Positions 18,042 to 27,682 of a DNA stretch of 64,000 nt are shown here, piece after piece. The stretch is from Sphingomonas mucosissima (GTDB lineage: Bacteria > Pseudomonadota > Alphaproteobacteria > Sphingomonadales > Sphingomonadaceae). The DNA lies in assembly GCF_002197665.1 (NCBI RefSeq), contig NZ_NBBJ01000002.1, positions 434,001-498,000 on the forward strand. The letters are read 5' to 3'. The notes under the pieces were generated by a model. It was not told the DNA's origin. It ran no database searches and saw only the letters and a program-made list of their open reading frames with translations. Within the stretch, counting starts at the first letter, position 1; each line of letters begins with the position of its first letter. The position numbers were made by a program, and so were the translations under genes.

Positions 18042-18763
18042 CATCGCCTCCGGGCGCCCGAACGGATCACCATCGCGGCGCCAGCAAGGCTGAGCAGCGC
18101 AAGGCCGAACCACGTAATGGCATAGGATAGGTGATTGTTGCGAAAGGCGATCACCGTCAGCCCGCCGATGGGGTAGCCGCCGGGATTGGCCGTTGCGTCC
18201 GCATCAAGGAAGAAGGGAACGATCGGGCCGAGGTTCCGCGCTCGGGCGATCGCCGCGACATCGCGCGAGAACCAGCGGTCGGCGGCGGGATCGTTGCTGC
18301 GAAGAAAGGCGCCCCCGGGCTCGCTGCCGCGGATCAGGCCGGTGAGGCTCACCCGCTCGGCCGGCAACGCCAAGCGGCGGGTGGCAGGATCATGCCGTTC
18401 GTTTGGCACAAAGCCTCGGTTGACGAGGATCAGCGGGTGACCGGTGGCGCGGCGAAAGGCCGGCGCGGGATCGGACAGGCGCATCGGCGTCATCACCCAC
18501 CAGCCGGGGCCATGCACAGTGACGGCCTGCACCAAGGTTTCGTGATCGTGCAGAAAGCGGCCGGTGACGCGCACCCGCCGGTACGCCAGATCCCCGCCCC
18601 ATTGCGATGGCGGGGGAAGGGGAGACGGGGCGGCGTGAACCCGCGCCTCCACCTTGCCGATCAGATCGAGCTTCCACGCGCGGCGTTCGACCTGCCAAAA
18701 GCCCAGCGCCGTGAAGAGCGCCGTCAGCGTCAGGCAGACGCCGACGAACGCATAACGCCGCAT
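18041..18763 (-). CDS. SURF1-family oxidase assembly protein
   Basis: This encodes 240 residues with the SURF1 layout: an N-terminal membrane segment ending GFWQVERRAWK, a soluble periplasmic domain with RRVRVTGRF and LVNRGFVP, and a C-terminal membrane segment (ITWFGLALLSLAGAAMVI). SURF1 helps insert heme into heme-copper oxidases. It overlaps cyoD by one base (TGATG) and regB by one to four bases, so it belongs to the cyo operon. The N-terminal start at 18763 removes a non-family extension. Confidence 0.93.
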   Translation of the reverse strand: MRRYAFVGVCLTLTALFTALGFWQVERRAWKLDLIGKVEARVHAAPSPLPPPSQWGGDLAYRRVRVTGRFLHDHETLVQAVTVHGPGWWVMTPMRLSDPAPAFRRATGHPLILVNRGFVPNERHDPATRRLALPAERVSLTGLIRGSEPGGAFLRSNDPAADRWFSRDVAAIARARNLGPIVPFFLDADATANPGGYPIGGLTVIAFRNNHLSYAITWFGLALLSLAGAAMVIRSGARRR

Positions 18764-19197
18764 CACATGCCCATGCCGTCCATCGGCATCATGTTGCTGT
18801 TCAGATGGAACATGATCCACAACGAGCCCGCGATCACGATGGCGATGATGATCACGGTGAAGATGAAGGCCAGCAGCGTCCAGCCGCCCTCCGCGCGCGG
18901 ATTGAGATGCAGGAAGAAGAAGGTGTGGACGATGATCTGCACAAAGGCGAGTGCGACGACGATGATCGCCGTGGTCTGAACGCTCGCGATCGCGCCGGTC
19001 ATGACGAGCCAGAACGGTATCGCCGTCAGCACCGCTGACAGGAGGAAGCCGATCACATAGCCGCGGCGCGACCCGTGGCCATGGCCGCCATCGGGCGGGG
19101 GCGCATCACGATGGCCGTCCGCATCGCGGGGGCCGTGACCGGGGCCGTGTCCTTGGCCGCGATCGTGCGAATTGGCGTAAGGCCGTGGCGCGCTCAT
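18763..19197 (-). CDS. cyoD: Cytochrome bo3 ubiquinol oxidase subunit IV
   Basis: This encodes 144 residues. A His/Gly/Asp-rich N-terminal extension (about residues 10-45, with several HG and GHG units) precedes three membrane segments. The text VQIIVHTFFFLHLNPRAEGGW is the CyoD hallmark. The His-rich tail is longer than in E. coli CyoD (about 110 residues) and could bind metal. The ATG overlaps the cyoC stop as ATGA. This small subunit assists oxidase assembly and copper-heme centre formation. Confidence 0.94.
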   Translation of the reverse strand: MSAPRPYANSHDRGQGHGPGHGPRDADGHRDAPPPDGGHGHGSRRGYVIGFLLSAVLTAIPFWLVMTGAIASVQTTAIIVVALAFVQIIVHTFFFLHLNPRAEGGWTLLAFIFTVIIIAIVIAGSLWIMFHLNSNMMPMDGMGM

Positions 19198-19853
19198 CGC
19201 AGAACTCCGAGCAGGTAGACAAAGGTGAAGACGCCGATCCAGACGACGTCGAGCAGATGCCAGAACATGCTGAGGCACATCAGGCGACGACGGTTTTCGA
19301 TGATCAGCCCGCGCTGACCGAGTTGGATCACCATCACGACGATCCAGATCAGGCCGCTGAACACGTGCAGCCCGTGCGTGCCGACCAGGGTGAAGAAGCC
19401 GGACAGGAACGCGCTGCGCATCGGCGTCGCGCCTTCGTGGATCAGCTCGGCGAATTCATACAGCTCGATACCGATGAAGGCCGCCCCGAACAGGCCGGTA
19501 ATGGCAAGCCACAGCTGCGTGCCGCGTACGTTGCCTTGTTCCATCGCGATCATCGCCATGCCGCAGGTGATCGACGAGATCAGCAGCATCGCGGTGTTCA
19601 GCGCGACCAGCGACAGATCAAAGATCTGCGACGGGGCGGGGCCGCCGGCATAGCTGGTGCTGAGCACGCCATAAGTGGCAAACAGCGTCGCGAAGATGAG
19701 CGCGTCGCTCATCAGGTAGATCCAGAAGCCCAGCATCGTCCCGCCGGAGCTGTGATCGTGATGATCAGCCTCCGTCTGGTAGAAGAGCGGCGGGGCGGCA
19801 TCCGCCCCGGCCGTTCCGTTGGCTTCCTCCACGGTGGGGGAATGGCTCGTCAT
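19194..19853 (-). CDS. cyoC: Cytochrome bo3 ubiquinol oxidase subunit III
   Basis: This encodes 219 residues with five membrane segments, as expected for CyoC. LGFWIYLMSDALIFATLF opens the first helix. FTLVGTHGLHVFSGLIWI and FWHLLDVVWIGVF are the conserved later helices of the heme-copper oxidase subunit III family. It lies one base after the cyoB stop codon and overlaps cyoD by 4 bases. It is part of the inner-membrane quinol oxidase complex. Confidence 0.95.
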   Translation of the reverse strand: MTSHSPTVEEANGTAGADAAPPLFYQTEADHHDHSSGGTMLGFWIYLMSDALIFATLFATYGVLSTSYAGGPAPSQIFDLSLVALNTAMLLISSITCGMAMIAMEQGNVRGTQLWLAITGLFGAAFIGIELYEFAELIHEGATPMRSAFLSGFFTLVGTHGLHVFSGLIWIVVMVIQLGQRGLIIENRRRLMCLSMFWHLLDVVWIGVFTFVYLLGVLR

Positions 19854-19854
19854 G

Positions 19855-21843
19855 TCAGGCTCCCGCCAGCGCGTTCTTGCGTTCCGTCTCGGCCACTTCC
19901 TCGGCCGAGATGTGATAATCGCGGTTGTAGTTGAAGGTATGAGCGATGCCGTAGCCGATCATCGCAACGAAGCTCACCGCTGCCAGCCACCAGATGTACC
20001 ACACCATCGCGAAGCCGAGGACGGCGGCGAGACCCGACAGGATCACGCCCGCGCCGGTGTTGCGCGGCATGTGGATCGGCATGTAGCCGCCCGTCGGGCG
20101 CTGGTGGCCGCGCTCCTTCATGTCGTGCCAGGCGTCGAGATCGTGCACGACCGGCGTGAAGGCAAAGTTGTACGCCGGCGGGGGCGAGCTGGTCGCCCAT
20201 TCCAGCGTGCGGCCGTTCCACGGATCGTCGCCGACGCGCAGCTTGTCCCGGTTGATGATGCTGACCACGATCTGGATCACGAAGGCAGCGATGCCGATCG
20301 CGATGATCGCAACGCCGATCGCGGCGATGATGAACAGCGGCTGCAGCGTTGCATCGTCGAGGTGGCGCAGCCGGCGGGTGACGCCCATCAGGCCGGCGAC
20401 ATACATCGGCGTCCACGCAACCCAGTAGCCGATCACCCAGCCCCAGAAGTGGATGCGGCCCCAGAACGGATCGAGCTTGAAGCCGAAGGCCTTGGGGAAC
20501 CAGTAATCGATGCCGGCGAACAGGCCGAACACGACGCCGCCGATGATCACATTGTGGAAGTGCGCCACCAGGAACAGCGAGTTGTGCAGCACGAAGTCAG
20601 CCGGTGGGATCGCGAGCATCACGCCCGTCATGCCGCCCACCACGAAGGTGAGCATGAAGGCGACCACCCACTGCATCGGCAGCTCGAACCGGATCTGGCC
20701 ACGATACATGGTGAACAGCCAGTTGAAGATCTTCGCGCCGGTCGGGATGGAGATGACCATCGTCGCGATGCCAAAGAAGCTGTTGACGCTGGCGCCCGAG
20801 CCCATGGTGAAGAAGTGGTGCAGCCACACCAGGTAGCTCAGGATGGTGATGACCACCGTGGCGTAAACCATGGACGAATAGCCGAAGAGCCGCTTGCCGG
20901 TGAAGGTCGAGGTGACTTCCGAATAGATGCCGAAGATCGGCAGGATGAGCACGTAAACCTCTGGGTGACCCCAAATCCACACCAGGTTCCAATACATCAT
21001 CGGGTTGCCGCCGAGATCATTGGTGAAGAAGTTGGTGCCGACGTACCGATCGAGCATCAGCATCGCAAAGGCGGCGGTGAGGACCGGGAAGATCGCGATG
21101 ACGAGCACGTTGCTGCACAAGGCCGTCCAGCAGAACACCGGCAGCTTCATCATCGTCATGCCCGGCGCGCGCATCTTGATGATCGTGACGACCATGTTGA
21201 TGCCCGACAGCGTGGTGCCGATGCCGGCGATCTGTAGCGCCCAGAGGTAATAATCGGGCCCGGTATCGGGGCTGTTCTGGAGGTTCGCGACCGGCACGTA
21301 ATTGAGCCAGCCGCCGCGGCTGAACTCACCAACGAACAGCGACACCATGACCAGGCCAGCGCCCGCCACGGTGAGCCAGAAGCTGAAATTGTTGAGGAAG
21401 GGGAAGGCCACGTCGCGCGCGCCGATCTGCAGCGGCATCACATAGTTGATGATGCCGACCACCAGCGGGATCGCGACGAAGAAGATCATGATCGTCCCGT
21501 GCGCGGTGAAGATCTGATCGTAATGGTGCGCGTTCAGATAGCCTTCGTTCGCGCCGAACGAGACTGCTTGCTGGGCGCGCATCATGATCGCATCGGCAAA
21601 GCCGCGCAGCAGCATGATGATGCCCAGGATTATGTACATAATCCCGATCTTCTTGTGGTCCACGCTGGTGAACCATTCGGTCCACAGATAGCCCCACAAT
21701 TTGTACTTCGTGATGGCGCCGACGATGCCGAGGCCGATCACCACCACGCCAAGGAACGTGGCGATCAGGATCGGCTCGTGGATCGGGAAGGATTCGAAGC
21801 TGAGGCGACCGAAGATCGTCTTCAGGACGGTTTCGTTGAACAT
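19855..21843 (-). CDS. cyoB: Cytochrome bo3 ubiquinol oxidase subunit I
   Basis: This 662-residue catalytic subunit oxidises ubiquinol and reduces oxygen while pumping protons. The heme and copper ligands are all readable: His in [10 protein letters not shown] (low-spin heme), HPEVY in [12 protein letters not shown] (CuB His cross-linked to Tyr), the WLHHFF pair (CuB), and VAHFHNV (both hemes). The length matches E. coli CyoB (663). ATG 21843 ([12 protein letters not shown]) fits the family start; an upstream frame extension is discarded. It is 16 bases downstream of cyoA. Confidence 0.97.
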   Translation of the reverse strand: MFNETVLKTIFGRLSFESFPIHEPILIATFLGVVVIGLGIVGAITKYKLWGYLWTEWFTSVDHKKIGIMYIILGIIMLLRGFADAIMMRAQQAVSFGANEGYLNAHHYDQIFTAHGTIMIFFVAIPLVVGIINYVMPLQIGARDVAFPFLNNFSFWLTVAGAGLVMVSLFVGEFSRGGWLNYVPVANLQNSPDTGPDYYLWALQIAGIGTTLSGINMVVTIIKMRAPGMTMMKLPVFCWTALCSNVLVIAIFPVLTAAFAMLMLDRYVGTNFFTNDLGGNPMMYWNLVWIWGHPEVYVLILPIFGIYSEVTSTFTGKRLFGYSSMVYATVVITILSYLVWLHHFFTMGSGASVNSFFGIATMVISIPTGAKIFNWLFTMYRGQIRFELPMQWVVAFMLTFVVGGMTGVMLAIPPADFVLHNSLFLVAHFHNVIIGGVVFGLFAGIDYWFPKAFGFKLDPFWGRIHFWGWVIGYWVAWTPMYVAGLMGVTRRLRHLDDATLQPLFIIAAIGVAIIAIGIAAFVIQIVVSIINRDKLRVGDDPWNGRTLEWATSSPPPAYNFAFTPVVHDLDAWHDMKERGHQRPTGGYMPIHMPRNTGAGVILSGLAAVLGFAMVWYIWWLAAVSFVAMIGYGIAHTFNYNRDYHISAEEVAETERKNALAGA

Positions 21844-21859
21844 CGAAGGGCTCCGGGGC

Positions 21860-23032
21860 TCAGCCGCGCGCCGCGCGGGCATGGCCCGGCGTGGCTGGCA
21901 GAGAGAGGAACGAAAGGTCGCGATTGCGGGGCGAGTCGGGGTCGGTGGTGCCGGGTACGCCCGGCTGGCGCGGTTTCGAATTGTGCGGCACGGGCGTGAT
22001 TTCGTCCGTGTCCTTCATCAGCCCGCCCTCCGGCTTTTCACGCGGGAGCGACTGGCGGCCCGAGGGCATGCCCTCCCCAGCCTTCATCGGATGCGGCTTG
22101 CCGCCGCCACCGGCCGCATGATCGCGCGCCATGATCTCGCTCATGCACGGGGTGCCCGGCGTGACGCAGCGCTCGTAAGCGCGTTGGAACAAGCTGGGAT
22201 CGACGCTGGCGAAGTGCATCACCGGCACCTTCTCGCTCGGCTTTTCGAGCTTCAGATAGTTGGCGGTATCCAGCGGCATCCCGCGGCCCTTCACCTCACC
22301 CACCCAACGCGCAAAGGCGGCATCATCCAGCCCGCGCAGCTTGAAGCGCATGTAGGAGAAGCCGGCGCCCGAATAGTTGGCGGACATGCCCTCATATTCG
22401 CCCGGGCGGTTGAGTACGGCATGCAGCGTGCTGCGCATCCCCGGCATGGTGTAGATCATGCCGGCAAGGGTGGGGGCGTAGAAGGTGTTCATCATGTTGC
22501 TGGACGTCATGTCGAAGCGGACCTGCCGATCGACCGGCAGCGCCAGCTCGTTCACCGTGGCAATGCCAAGCTCGGGATAGATGAACAGCCACTTCCAATC
22601 GAGCGACACCACCTGCACCTGAAGCGGCCTCTGCTTTTTATCCACCGCCTTGGTGGCCGAGATCCGGTTGAGCGGGCGGAAGGGATCGAGCAGGTGCGTG
22701 CTGGACCAGGTCAAGGCGCCAAGCGCGATGATGATCAGCAGCGGCGCGGACCAGATGATCAGCTCCAGCGAGGTTGAGTGATCGAAATGCGGATCATAGG
22801 TCGCTTCCTTGTTGCCCGCGCGGTAGCGCCAGGCGAACACGACCGTCAGGATCATCACCGGCACGATGATGAGCAGCATCAACCCGACCGACGCATAGAT
22901 CAGGTTGCGTTGTTGAAGCGCGATGTCGCCGGCAGGGTCGAGCACGGCGCCCTGGCAACCGGCAACGCACAGCAGGAGCGGGATCAGGGCCGCACGGGCG
23001 AGCCGTGCCAGCGGGGCGGGATGGTCGGGCAT
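21860..23032 (-). CDS. cyoA: Cytochrome bo3 ubiquinol oxidase subunit II (lipoprotein)
   Basis: This encodes 390 residues. A signal peptide ends with the lipobox region LLCVAGC, so it is probably lipid-anchored. Two membrane helices follow, then a periplasmic cupredoxin domain ([45 protein letters not shown]). The CuA-binding Cys/His ligands of cytochrome c oxidases are missing, as expected for a quinol oxidase. The C-terminal 90 residues are a Pro/Gly/His-rich extension not found in E. coli CyoA. AGGAG sits 7 bases before ATG 23032. It is the first gene of the operon, with a palindromic operator candidate upstream. Confidence 0.95.
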   Translation of the reverse strand: MPDHPAPLARLARAALIPLLLCVAGCQGAVLDPAGDIALQQRNLIYASVGLMLLIIVPVMILTVVFAWRYRAGNKEATYDPHFDHSTSLELIIWSAPLLIIIALGALTWSSTHLLDPFRPLNRISATKAVDKKQRPLQVQVVSLDWKWLFIYPELGIATVNELALPVDRQVRFDMTSSNMMNTFYAPTLAGMIYTMPGMRSTLHAVLNRPGEYEGMSANYSGAGFSYMRFKLRGLDDAAFARWVGEVKGRGMPLDTANYLKLEKPSEKVPVMHFASVDPSLFQRAYERCVTPGTPCMSEIMARDHAAGGGGKPHPMKAGEGMPSGRQSLPREKPEGGLMKDTDEITPVPHNSKPRQPGVPGTTDPDSPRNRDLSFLSLPATPGHARAARG

Positions 23033-23067
23033 ATGAACGCTCCTAGGCCAAGTCCGCCGGACGCTAC

Positions 23068-23086
23068 ATTGGACAATTTGTCCAAT
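23068..23086. promoter_or_regulatory. Perfect 19-bp palindrome between cyoA and the MFS gene
   Basis: ATTGGACAA and TTGTCCAAT are perfect 9-base arms around a single T. The site is 36-54 bases before the cyoA start and about 97-115 before the divergent MFS gene. A chance perfect 9+9 palindrome in a promoter region is unlikely, so this is a strong candidate for a dimeric repressor or activator site. I cannot assign the regulator; it does not look like an FNR box (TTGAT-N4-ATCAA). Confidence 0.65.
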
Positions 23087-23182
23087 CCCGTCACTAGCGT
23101 ACCTCCGGCACAGGAGTGTAGTAATGAACCCCGACGCGGGCCAACCATTATTGCACGGCGGATCGCCGCGGGAGCATGACGA

Positions 23183-24514
23183 ATGACTGCATCGACCACT
23201 GCGGCGGACTCAACGCCCCTTGAGCGCGACGCACGGCTGGTGAATGCCCGCCACAAGGAGATCGCTCCGGGCGAGATCGCGATTGGCGTGATCATCGGTC
23301 GCACCAGCGAGTTCTTCGACTTCTTCGTTTATGCGATCGCGTCGGTGCTGGTCTTTCCCAAGCTGGTGTTCCCCTATGTCGATGCGGTGACGGGCACGCT
23401 GTATTCCTTTGCGATCTTCGCGCTGGCGTTTCTTGCTCGCCCGTTCGGCACCTTGCTCTTCATGTGGGTGGACCGGGTCCACGGCCGCGGCACCAAGCTG
23501 ACGATTTCGCTGTTCCTGCTCGGCGGCTCCACCATGGCACTGGCGCTGCTGCCAAGCTACGCGCAGGTCGGCACCCTTTCGGCGCTGCTGCTGGCGCTGT
23601 TCCGGATTGGACAGGGCGTGGCGCTGGGCGGCGCGTGGGACGGGCTGCCGTCGCTGCTGTCGCTCAACGCGCCCGAGGAGAAGCGCGGCTGGTATGCGAT
23701 GATCCCGCAGCTCGGCGCGCCGCTCGGCCTGCTGGTGGCGGCCTCCCTGTTCGCCTATTTCCTGGCGATCCTGAGCCCGGAGGATTTCCTCAGCTGGGGC
23801 TGGCGCTATCCGTTCTTCGTGGTGCTGGCGATCAACGTGGTGGCGCTGTTCGCGCGGCTGCGACTCGTGGCGACGCCGGAGTTCGAGCGGTTGTTCCAGA
23901 GCCGTGAGCTTCAGCCATCGCCTGCCTTTGCGACCATGTTCCGCGAGCGGCGCACGATCGTGCTGGGCGCGTTCGCGCCGCTCGCCAGCTTCGCGCTGTT
24001 CCACCTCGTTACGGTGTTTCCGCTGTCCTGGGTGACGTTGTTCGCCGAGGAGGAGCCGGTGCGCTTCCTGGGCATTGAGGCGTTGGGCGCGGTCATCGGC
24101 CTCCTCGCCATTCTGGCGTCGGGCGTGATTGCCGACCGGGTCGGGCGGCGCGCGGTGCTGGGCGTCTCCGCCGTGCTGATTGCGGTGTACAGCGGCTTTG
24201 CGCCGCGCCTGCTGGGCGCCGGCCAGGTCGGCGAGGCGATCTACATGCTGGGCGGCTTTGCGCTGCTGGGGCTCGCCTTTGGCCAGTCCTCGGGTGCGGT
24301 GAACAGCAACTTTCCGCCGGAAAGCCGCTATACCGGTGCGGCAATCGTGGCCAATGCCGCCTGGGTGATCGGCGCCGGCTTTGCGCCGCTGGTTGCGCTG
24401 TTCCTGGCGAGCCGCTTTGGCCTGTGGTCGGTGGGCCTATACCTCCTGTCCGGTGCGATCTGCACGCTGGGCGCACTGGCGATGAACAAGGAGTTCGGCC
24501 GCCGGGCTGCCTGA
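23183..24514 (+). CDS. MFS transporter, metabolite/proton symporter type
   Basis: This 443-residue inner-membrane protein has twelve hydrophobic segments. EFFDFFVYAIASVLVFPKLV and the loop DRVHGRGTKLTISLFLLGGS match the MHS (metabolite:H+ symporter, ProP/KgtP-like) branch, and IADRVGRRAVLGVSAVL is the mirrored loop motif. A GGGAG site is 8 bases before ATG 23183. The gene is divergent from cyoA and shares its upstream region, including the 19-bp palindrome. A carboxylate, osmolyte or sugar acid substrate is possible; nothing specific can be read. Confidence 0.9.
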   Translation: MTASTTAADSTPLERDARLVNARHKEIAPGEIAIGVIIGRTSEFFDFFVYAIASVLVFPKLVFPYVDAVTGTLYSFAIFALAFLARPFGTLLFMWVDRVHGRGTKLTISLFLLGGSTMALALLPSYAQVGTLSALLLALFRIGQGVALGGAWDGLPSLLSLNAPEEKRGWYAMIPQLGAPLGLLVAASLFAYFLAILSPEDFLSWGWRYPFFVVLAINVVALFARLRLVATPEFERLFQSRELQPSPAFATMFRERRTIVLGAFAPLASFALFHLVTVFPLSWVTLFAEEEPVRFLGIEALGAVIGLLAILASGVIADRVGRRAVLGVSAVLIAVYSGFAPRLLGAGQVGEAIYMLGGFALLGLAFGQSSGAVNSNFPPESRYTGAAIVANAAWVIGAGFAPLVALFLASRFGLWSVGLYLLSGAICTLGALAMNKEFGRRAA

Positions 24515-24737
24515 TCTCCGGCAGCGGCGGCGTGCCTGCACCTGTGACGCGTGCGCGCGGCGCCGCTAACAGCTGAGCTCGTCGAACGGGCTGACGGACG
24601 CATCGAAGCCGCCCGCGGCGAAGCAAGTCAGGGGGGGCGCTGGCCCGATATGTGGAAAGCTGCGGCGCGTCTGGGTGATGCGCGTCCGGTGGACTGGGCC
24701 GCCAGTTACAGGCAGCAGCAGCTTACCAACGAGCGTG

Positions 24738-25670
24738 TCAGTCGTCGCCCATCTTGGCGCCGACGTGGCGGGTGCCGCGGGCTTGGGCGAGCGCTTCCTG
24801 GCGGTGGCGCTCGGCGAGGCGGGCGCGCTTGTCGTCATCAAGATCGGCGTGGCAGGCGGGGCAGCTGACGCCTTCTTCGTACAAGGGCGAGGCGCGCTCC
24901 TGCGGGCTGACGGGGCGGCGGCAGGCGCGGCAGAGAACGTGCGTGCCGGGCGCGAGATCGGGTGTGACGGCGACGCGCTCGTCGAACACGAAGCATTCGC
25001 CGGCCCAGCGGCTTTCGTCCGCGGGCACCTTTTCCAGATAGTTCAGGATGCCGCCTTCGAGGTGAAAGACGTCTTCCACGCCCTCCGCCTTCAGGAAGGC
25101 CGTTGCCTTTTCGCAGCGAATACCGCCGGTGCAGAACATCGCGACCTTGGTACCATCGGCGATCAGTTGGTCGCGATTGGCGCGAAACCACTCAGGGAAG
25201 TCGCGGAAGGTCCGCGTTTGCGGGTCGATCGCGCCGGGGAAGGTGCCGATCGCGACTTCGTAATCGTTGCGCGTGTCGATCACGATCGTGTCCGGCCGGT
25301 CGATCAGCGCATTCCAGTCCTCGGGTGCGACATAGGTGCCGGCGTCATGCACGGGATCGAGCCCGGGCTGCCCCATGGAGACGATTTCCTTTTTCAGCCG
25401 GACCTTCATCCGGTGAAACGGCATCTCAGGTGCCCAGGCATATTTGACCACCAGCGCTTCGCAGCCGGGCAGCGTGCGCAAATGGGCGAGCACGGCCTCC
25501 AGATCATCGGCGCGGCCAGCGATCGTGCCGTTCAGCCCTTCAGTGGCGAGGAGCAGGGTGCCGCCGATGTCATGCGCATGGCAGATCGCCTCGAGCGGCG
25601 GGCGCAGGGCGGCGGGATCGTAGAAGCGGGTGAATTGATAAAGAGCCGCGGTGCGGAAAGGCTGGGTCAT
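24738..25670 (-). CDS. trhO: tRNA uridine(34) hydroxylase TrhO (rhodanese domain)
   Basis: This encodes 310 residues. TrhO (YceA) uses oxygen to make 5-hydroxyuridine at the wobble position of tRNA. The N-terminal acylphosphatase-like part has LLATEGLNGTIAG, the rhodanese domain has VIDTRNDYEVAIGTFPGA, and the active-site loop is MFCTGGIRCEKATA with the essential Cys. A C-terminal region with CRACRRP and CPACHADLDDDKR adds two CxxC pairs, probably zinc-binding. It is convergent with the MFS gene across about 220 bases that hold nothing recognisable, and upstream of a tRNA gene. Confidence 0.94.
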   Translation of the reverse strand: MTQPFRTAALYQFTRFYDPAALRPPLEAICHAHDIGGTLLLATEGLNGTIAGRADDLEAVLAHLRTLPGCEALVVKYAWAPEMPFHRMKVRLKKEIVSMGQPGLDPVHDAGTYVAPEDWNALIDRPDTIVIDTRNDYEVAIGTFPGAIDPQTRTFRDFPEWFRANRDQLIADGTKVAMFCTGGIRCEKATAFLKAEGVEDVFHLEGGILNYLEKVPADESRWAGECFVFDERVAVTPDLAPGTHVLCRACRRPVSPQERASPLYEEGVSCPACHADLDDDKRARLAERHRQEALAQARGTRHVGAKMGDD

Positions 25671-25735
25671 AGGGTGCCGTCAGGAGGACGGGAGGGGCGC
25701 TCCGAAGAGCGTTGGTAGCCCCCGCCGTATATCAA

Positions 25736-25822
25736 TGGTGCGGTCGAGAAGACTCGAACTTCCACGTCCTTTCGGACACAACGACCTCAACGTTGCGCGT
25801 CTACCAATTCCGCCACGACCGC
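25736..25822 (-). tRNA. tRNA-Leu (anticodon GAG)
   Basis: The reverse strand folds as an 87-base class II tRNA. The acceptor stem is GCGGTCG/CGACCGC with discriminator A and an encoded CCA. A D-loop TTGGTAGAC, anticodon stem CAACG/CGTTG enclosing TTGAGGT, a long variable arm (TGTCCGAAAGGAC) and the T-arm GGAAG-TTCGAGT-CTTCT all fit. The anticodon GAG reads CUC/CUU leucine codons. Confidence 0.97.
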
Positions 25823-25971
25823 ACGTGATGTCCGCCGGGCTGAGCCGGCGGCTGGCAGGAGCGCGCCCCTAGCAAGGGTTCCGGGGGCTGGCAATGGGCT
25901 TTGCTGATTGCACGCGAAAAGATTGCGGCAGGCCATGCTCTTCAGGACCGTTCACCCCGGCAATCGCGGGG

Positions 25972-26820
25972 CTATTCGCCGTCTTCGCCGACGAAGCTCA
26001 GCTCCAGCTTCTTGGAGCTGGCGGGCACGTCGAGCTTGGCCGAATTGAAGTCGATCGCGCTTTTCGGCGCTAGCGTGCGCTGTTGGGGGATGATCGTCCA
26101 GGTAAAGACGACCCGGTTCTGCGCGTCGCGCAGGTCGGCGCGAATGTCCGGCACGCGCTGGCGCTCGTTCGACGGGTTCAGCACCTTGCCGCTGACCGCG
26201 AACAATTCGCTGCCGTTGCTGATCTCGCGCCGCTCGATCGGATTGTCGATGAGCCGCAGGGGCGATTCCTTCGGGCCCAAGGACAGGCCGAGCTGAGTCG
26301 CGAGCCCTGGCGCGCTGGTCCACAGGATCGCGCCCACCGCGACGAGCATCAGGAGCGCCGCGAGCACGGCAGCCAGCGTCCAGCGGCGCGCGGGATTGGT
26401 GCGCGGGCGGGGGCGCGACGGTTTGGCATCGCCTGACGCCGGGGGCTGGCCGAGCGGCGGCTGCGCCGGCTGTGCCGACGACAGCGGCGGCGGCGTGTGG
26501 CCGAGCGTTGGTGATGGGTCGGCATGGCCCGCGAGCGGGGCGGTAGCAGCCTGCTGCGGAGCCGCGGGGGCCGTCGCCTCTGACGGAACAGAAGCAAGCG
26601 GGGCACCCGGGGATGGTGCCTGATCACTCGCCGGCGATACGGACGGACGCGGTGCGGCGGGCGCTGTTGCTGCGGCGGCGATCGCCTCCGCAGCGCGCGC
26701 GTCGGGCTCCTGATGCCAGCTATGCCGGCATTGCGCGCAACGAACCGTCCGCCCTTCCGCGCCGATTGCGGTGTCGGGCACCAGATAGCGGGTGCGGCAT
26801 TCGGGACATTGCAGGATCAT
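25972..26820 (-). CDS. MJ0042 zinc-ribbon and DUF3426 membrane protein
   Basis: This encodes 282 residues. The N-terminus MILQCPECRTRYLVPD... VRCAQCRHSWHQ is an MJ0042-type zinc ribbon with two CxxC pairs. About 100 residues of Ala/Pro-rich linker follow, then one membrane helix (about 147-170) and a C-terminal DUF3426-like domain with SNGSELFAVSGKVLNPSNERQRVP. The layout puts the ribbon in the cytoplasm and the last domain in the periplasm. In alphaproteobacteria such genes commonly lie divergently next to ftsE, as here. The biochemical role is unknown. Confidence 0.9.
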   Translation of the reverse strand: MILQCPECRTRYLVPDTAIGAEGRTVRCAQCRHSWHQEPDARAAEAIAAAATAPAAPRPSVSPASDQAPSPGAPLASVPSEATAPAAPQQAATAPLAGHADPSPTLGHTPPPLSSAQPAQPPLGQPPASGDAKPSRPRPRTNPARRWTLAAVLAALLMLVAVGAILWTSAPGLATQLGLSLGPKESPLRLIDNPIERREISNGSELFAVSGKVLNPSNERQRVPDIRADLRDAQNRVVFTWTIIPQQRTLAPKSAIDFNSAKLDVPASSKKLELSFVGEDGE

Positions 26821-26974
26821 CGCAGGGCGCTACCGGCGGGGAACGAAAGGGCTGAAGCCATCGCGAATCTAAACACGCCCCTTGCGCCGCATGCAAGCGG
26901 AGGTTGAAGGATTGCGGCGCATCGTGCGATGGCGGGTGCGGGGCATCAGTGGGTAAAGGACGAACGGCGCCGCA

Positions 26975-27682
26975 ATGGCGAATATCGTGCAGTTCGAAAA
27001 TGTGGGGCTGCGCTATGGCAACGGGCCAGAAACGCTGTCCGACATCAGCTTCGCCCTGGCGCCGGGATCCTTTTATTTCCTGACCGGCGCGAGCGGCGCG
27101 GGCAAGACGTCGCTGCTCCGGCTGCTGTATCTTTCGCAGCGGCCAAGCCGCGGGATCATCCGGCTGTTCGGCGAAGATGCGGTGACCATGCCACGCGGCC
27201 GGCTGCCGGGATTTCGCCGGCGTATCGGCGTGGTCTTTCAGGATTTCCGGCTGGTGCCGCATCTGTCGGCCGCGGATAACGTCGCGCTGCCGCTGCGTAT
27301 TGCGGGGATGCCGGAAGCGGAGATCGCCGACCCGGTCAGCGAGATGCTCGCCTGGGTGGGGCTGGCCGACCAGGCTGATGCGAAGCCGGAGACGCTGTCC
27401 GGCGGGGAGCAGCAGCGCGTGGCGATCGCGCGCGCGGTTATCGCGCGGCCCGAGATGCTGGTTGCGGACGAGCCGACCGGCAACGTCGATCCGGAGATGG
27501 CCGATCGATTGCTGCTGTTGTTCGATTCGCTCAATCGGCTGGGCACCACCGTGGTGGTGGCGACCCACGACATTCAGTTGATGCAGCGGGTGTCGGGCGC
27601 GCAGATGATGCGGCTGGTGAAGGGGCGCCTGCAGGATCCCACGGGCACGCTGCGCCACCCACCCGCGCGGGAACCGGCATGA
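26975..27682 (+). CDS. ftsE: Cell-division ATP-binding protein FtsE
   Basis: This 235-residue ABC ATPase works with FtsX at the septum to control peptidoglycan hydrolases. Walker A is GASGAGKTS, the Q-loop region VVFQDFRLVPHL, the signature LSGGEQQRVAIARA and Walker B MLVADEPTGNVD, the last being characteristic of FtsE/LolD-type proteins. It overlaps ftsX by 4 bases (ATGA). An AAAGGA site lies about 14 bases before ATG 26975, which is far. The first residues (MANIVQFENVGLRYG) fit the family. Confidence 0.96.
   Translation: MANIVQFENVGLRYGNGPETLSDISFALAPGSFYFLTGASGAGKTSLLRLLYLSQRPSRGIIRLFGEDAVTMPRGRLPGFRRRIGVVFQDFRLVPHLSAADNVALPLRIAGMPEAEIADPVSEMLAWVGLADQADAKPETLSGGEQQRVAIARAVIARPEMLVADEPTGNVDPEMADRLLLLFDSLNRLGTTVVVATHDIQLMQRVSGAQMMRLVKGRLQDPTGTLRHPPAREPA

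Noticed and set aside
19819..21237. 472-codon plus-strand frame opposite cyoB
   Set aside because: His/Asp/Arg-rich shadow text; cyoB on the other strand has all heme and copper ligands.
24515..24737. Possible small gene or terminator between the MFS and trhO genes
   Set aside because: Short frames here have no start signal, and the AGCGGCG/CGCCGCT pairing spans a long loop without a T-run.
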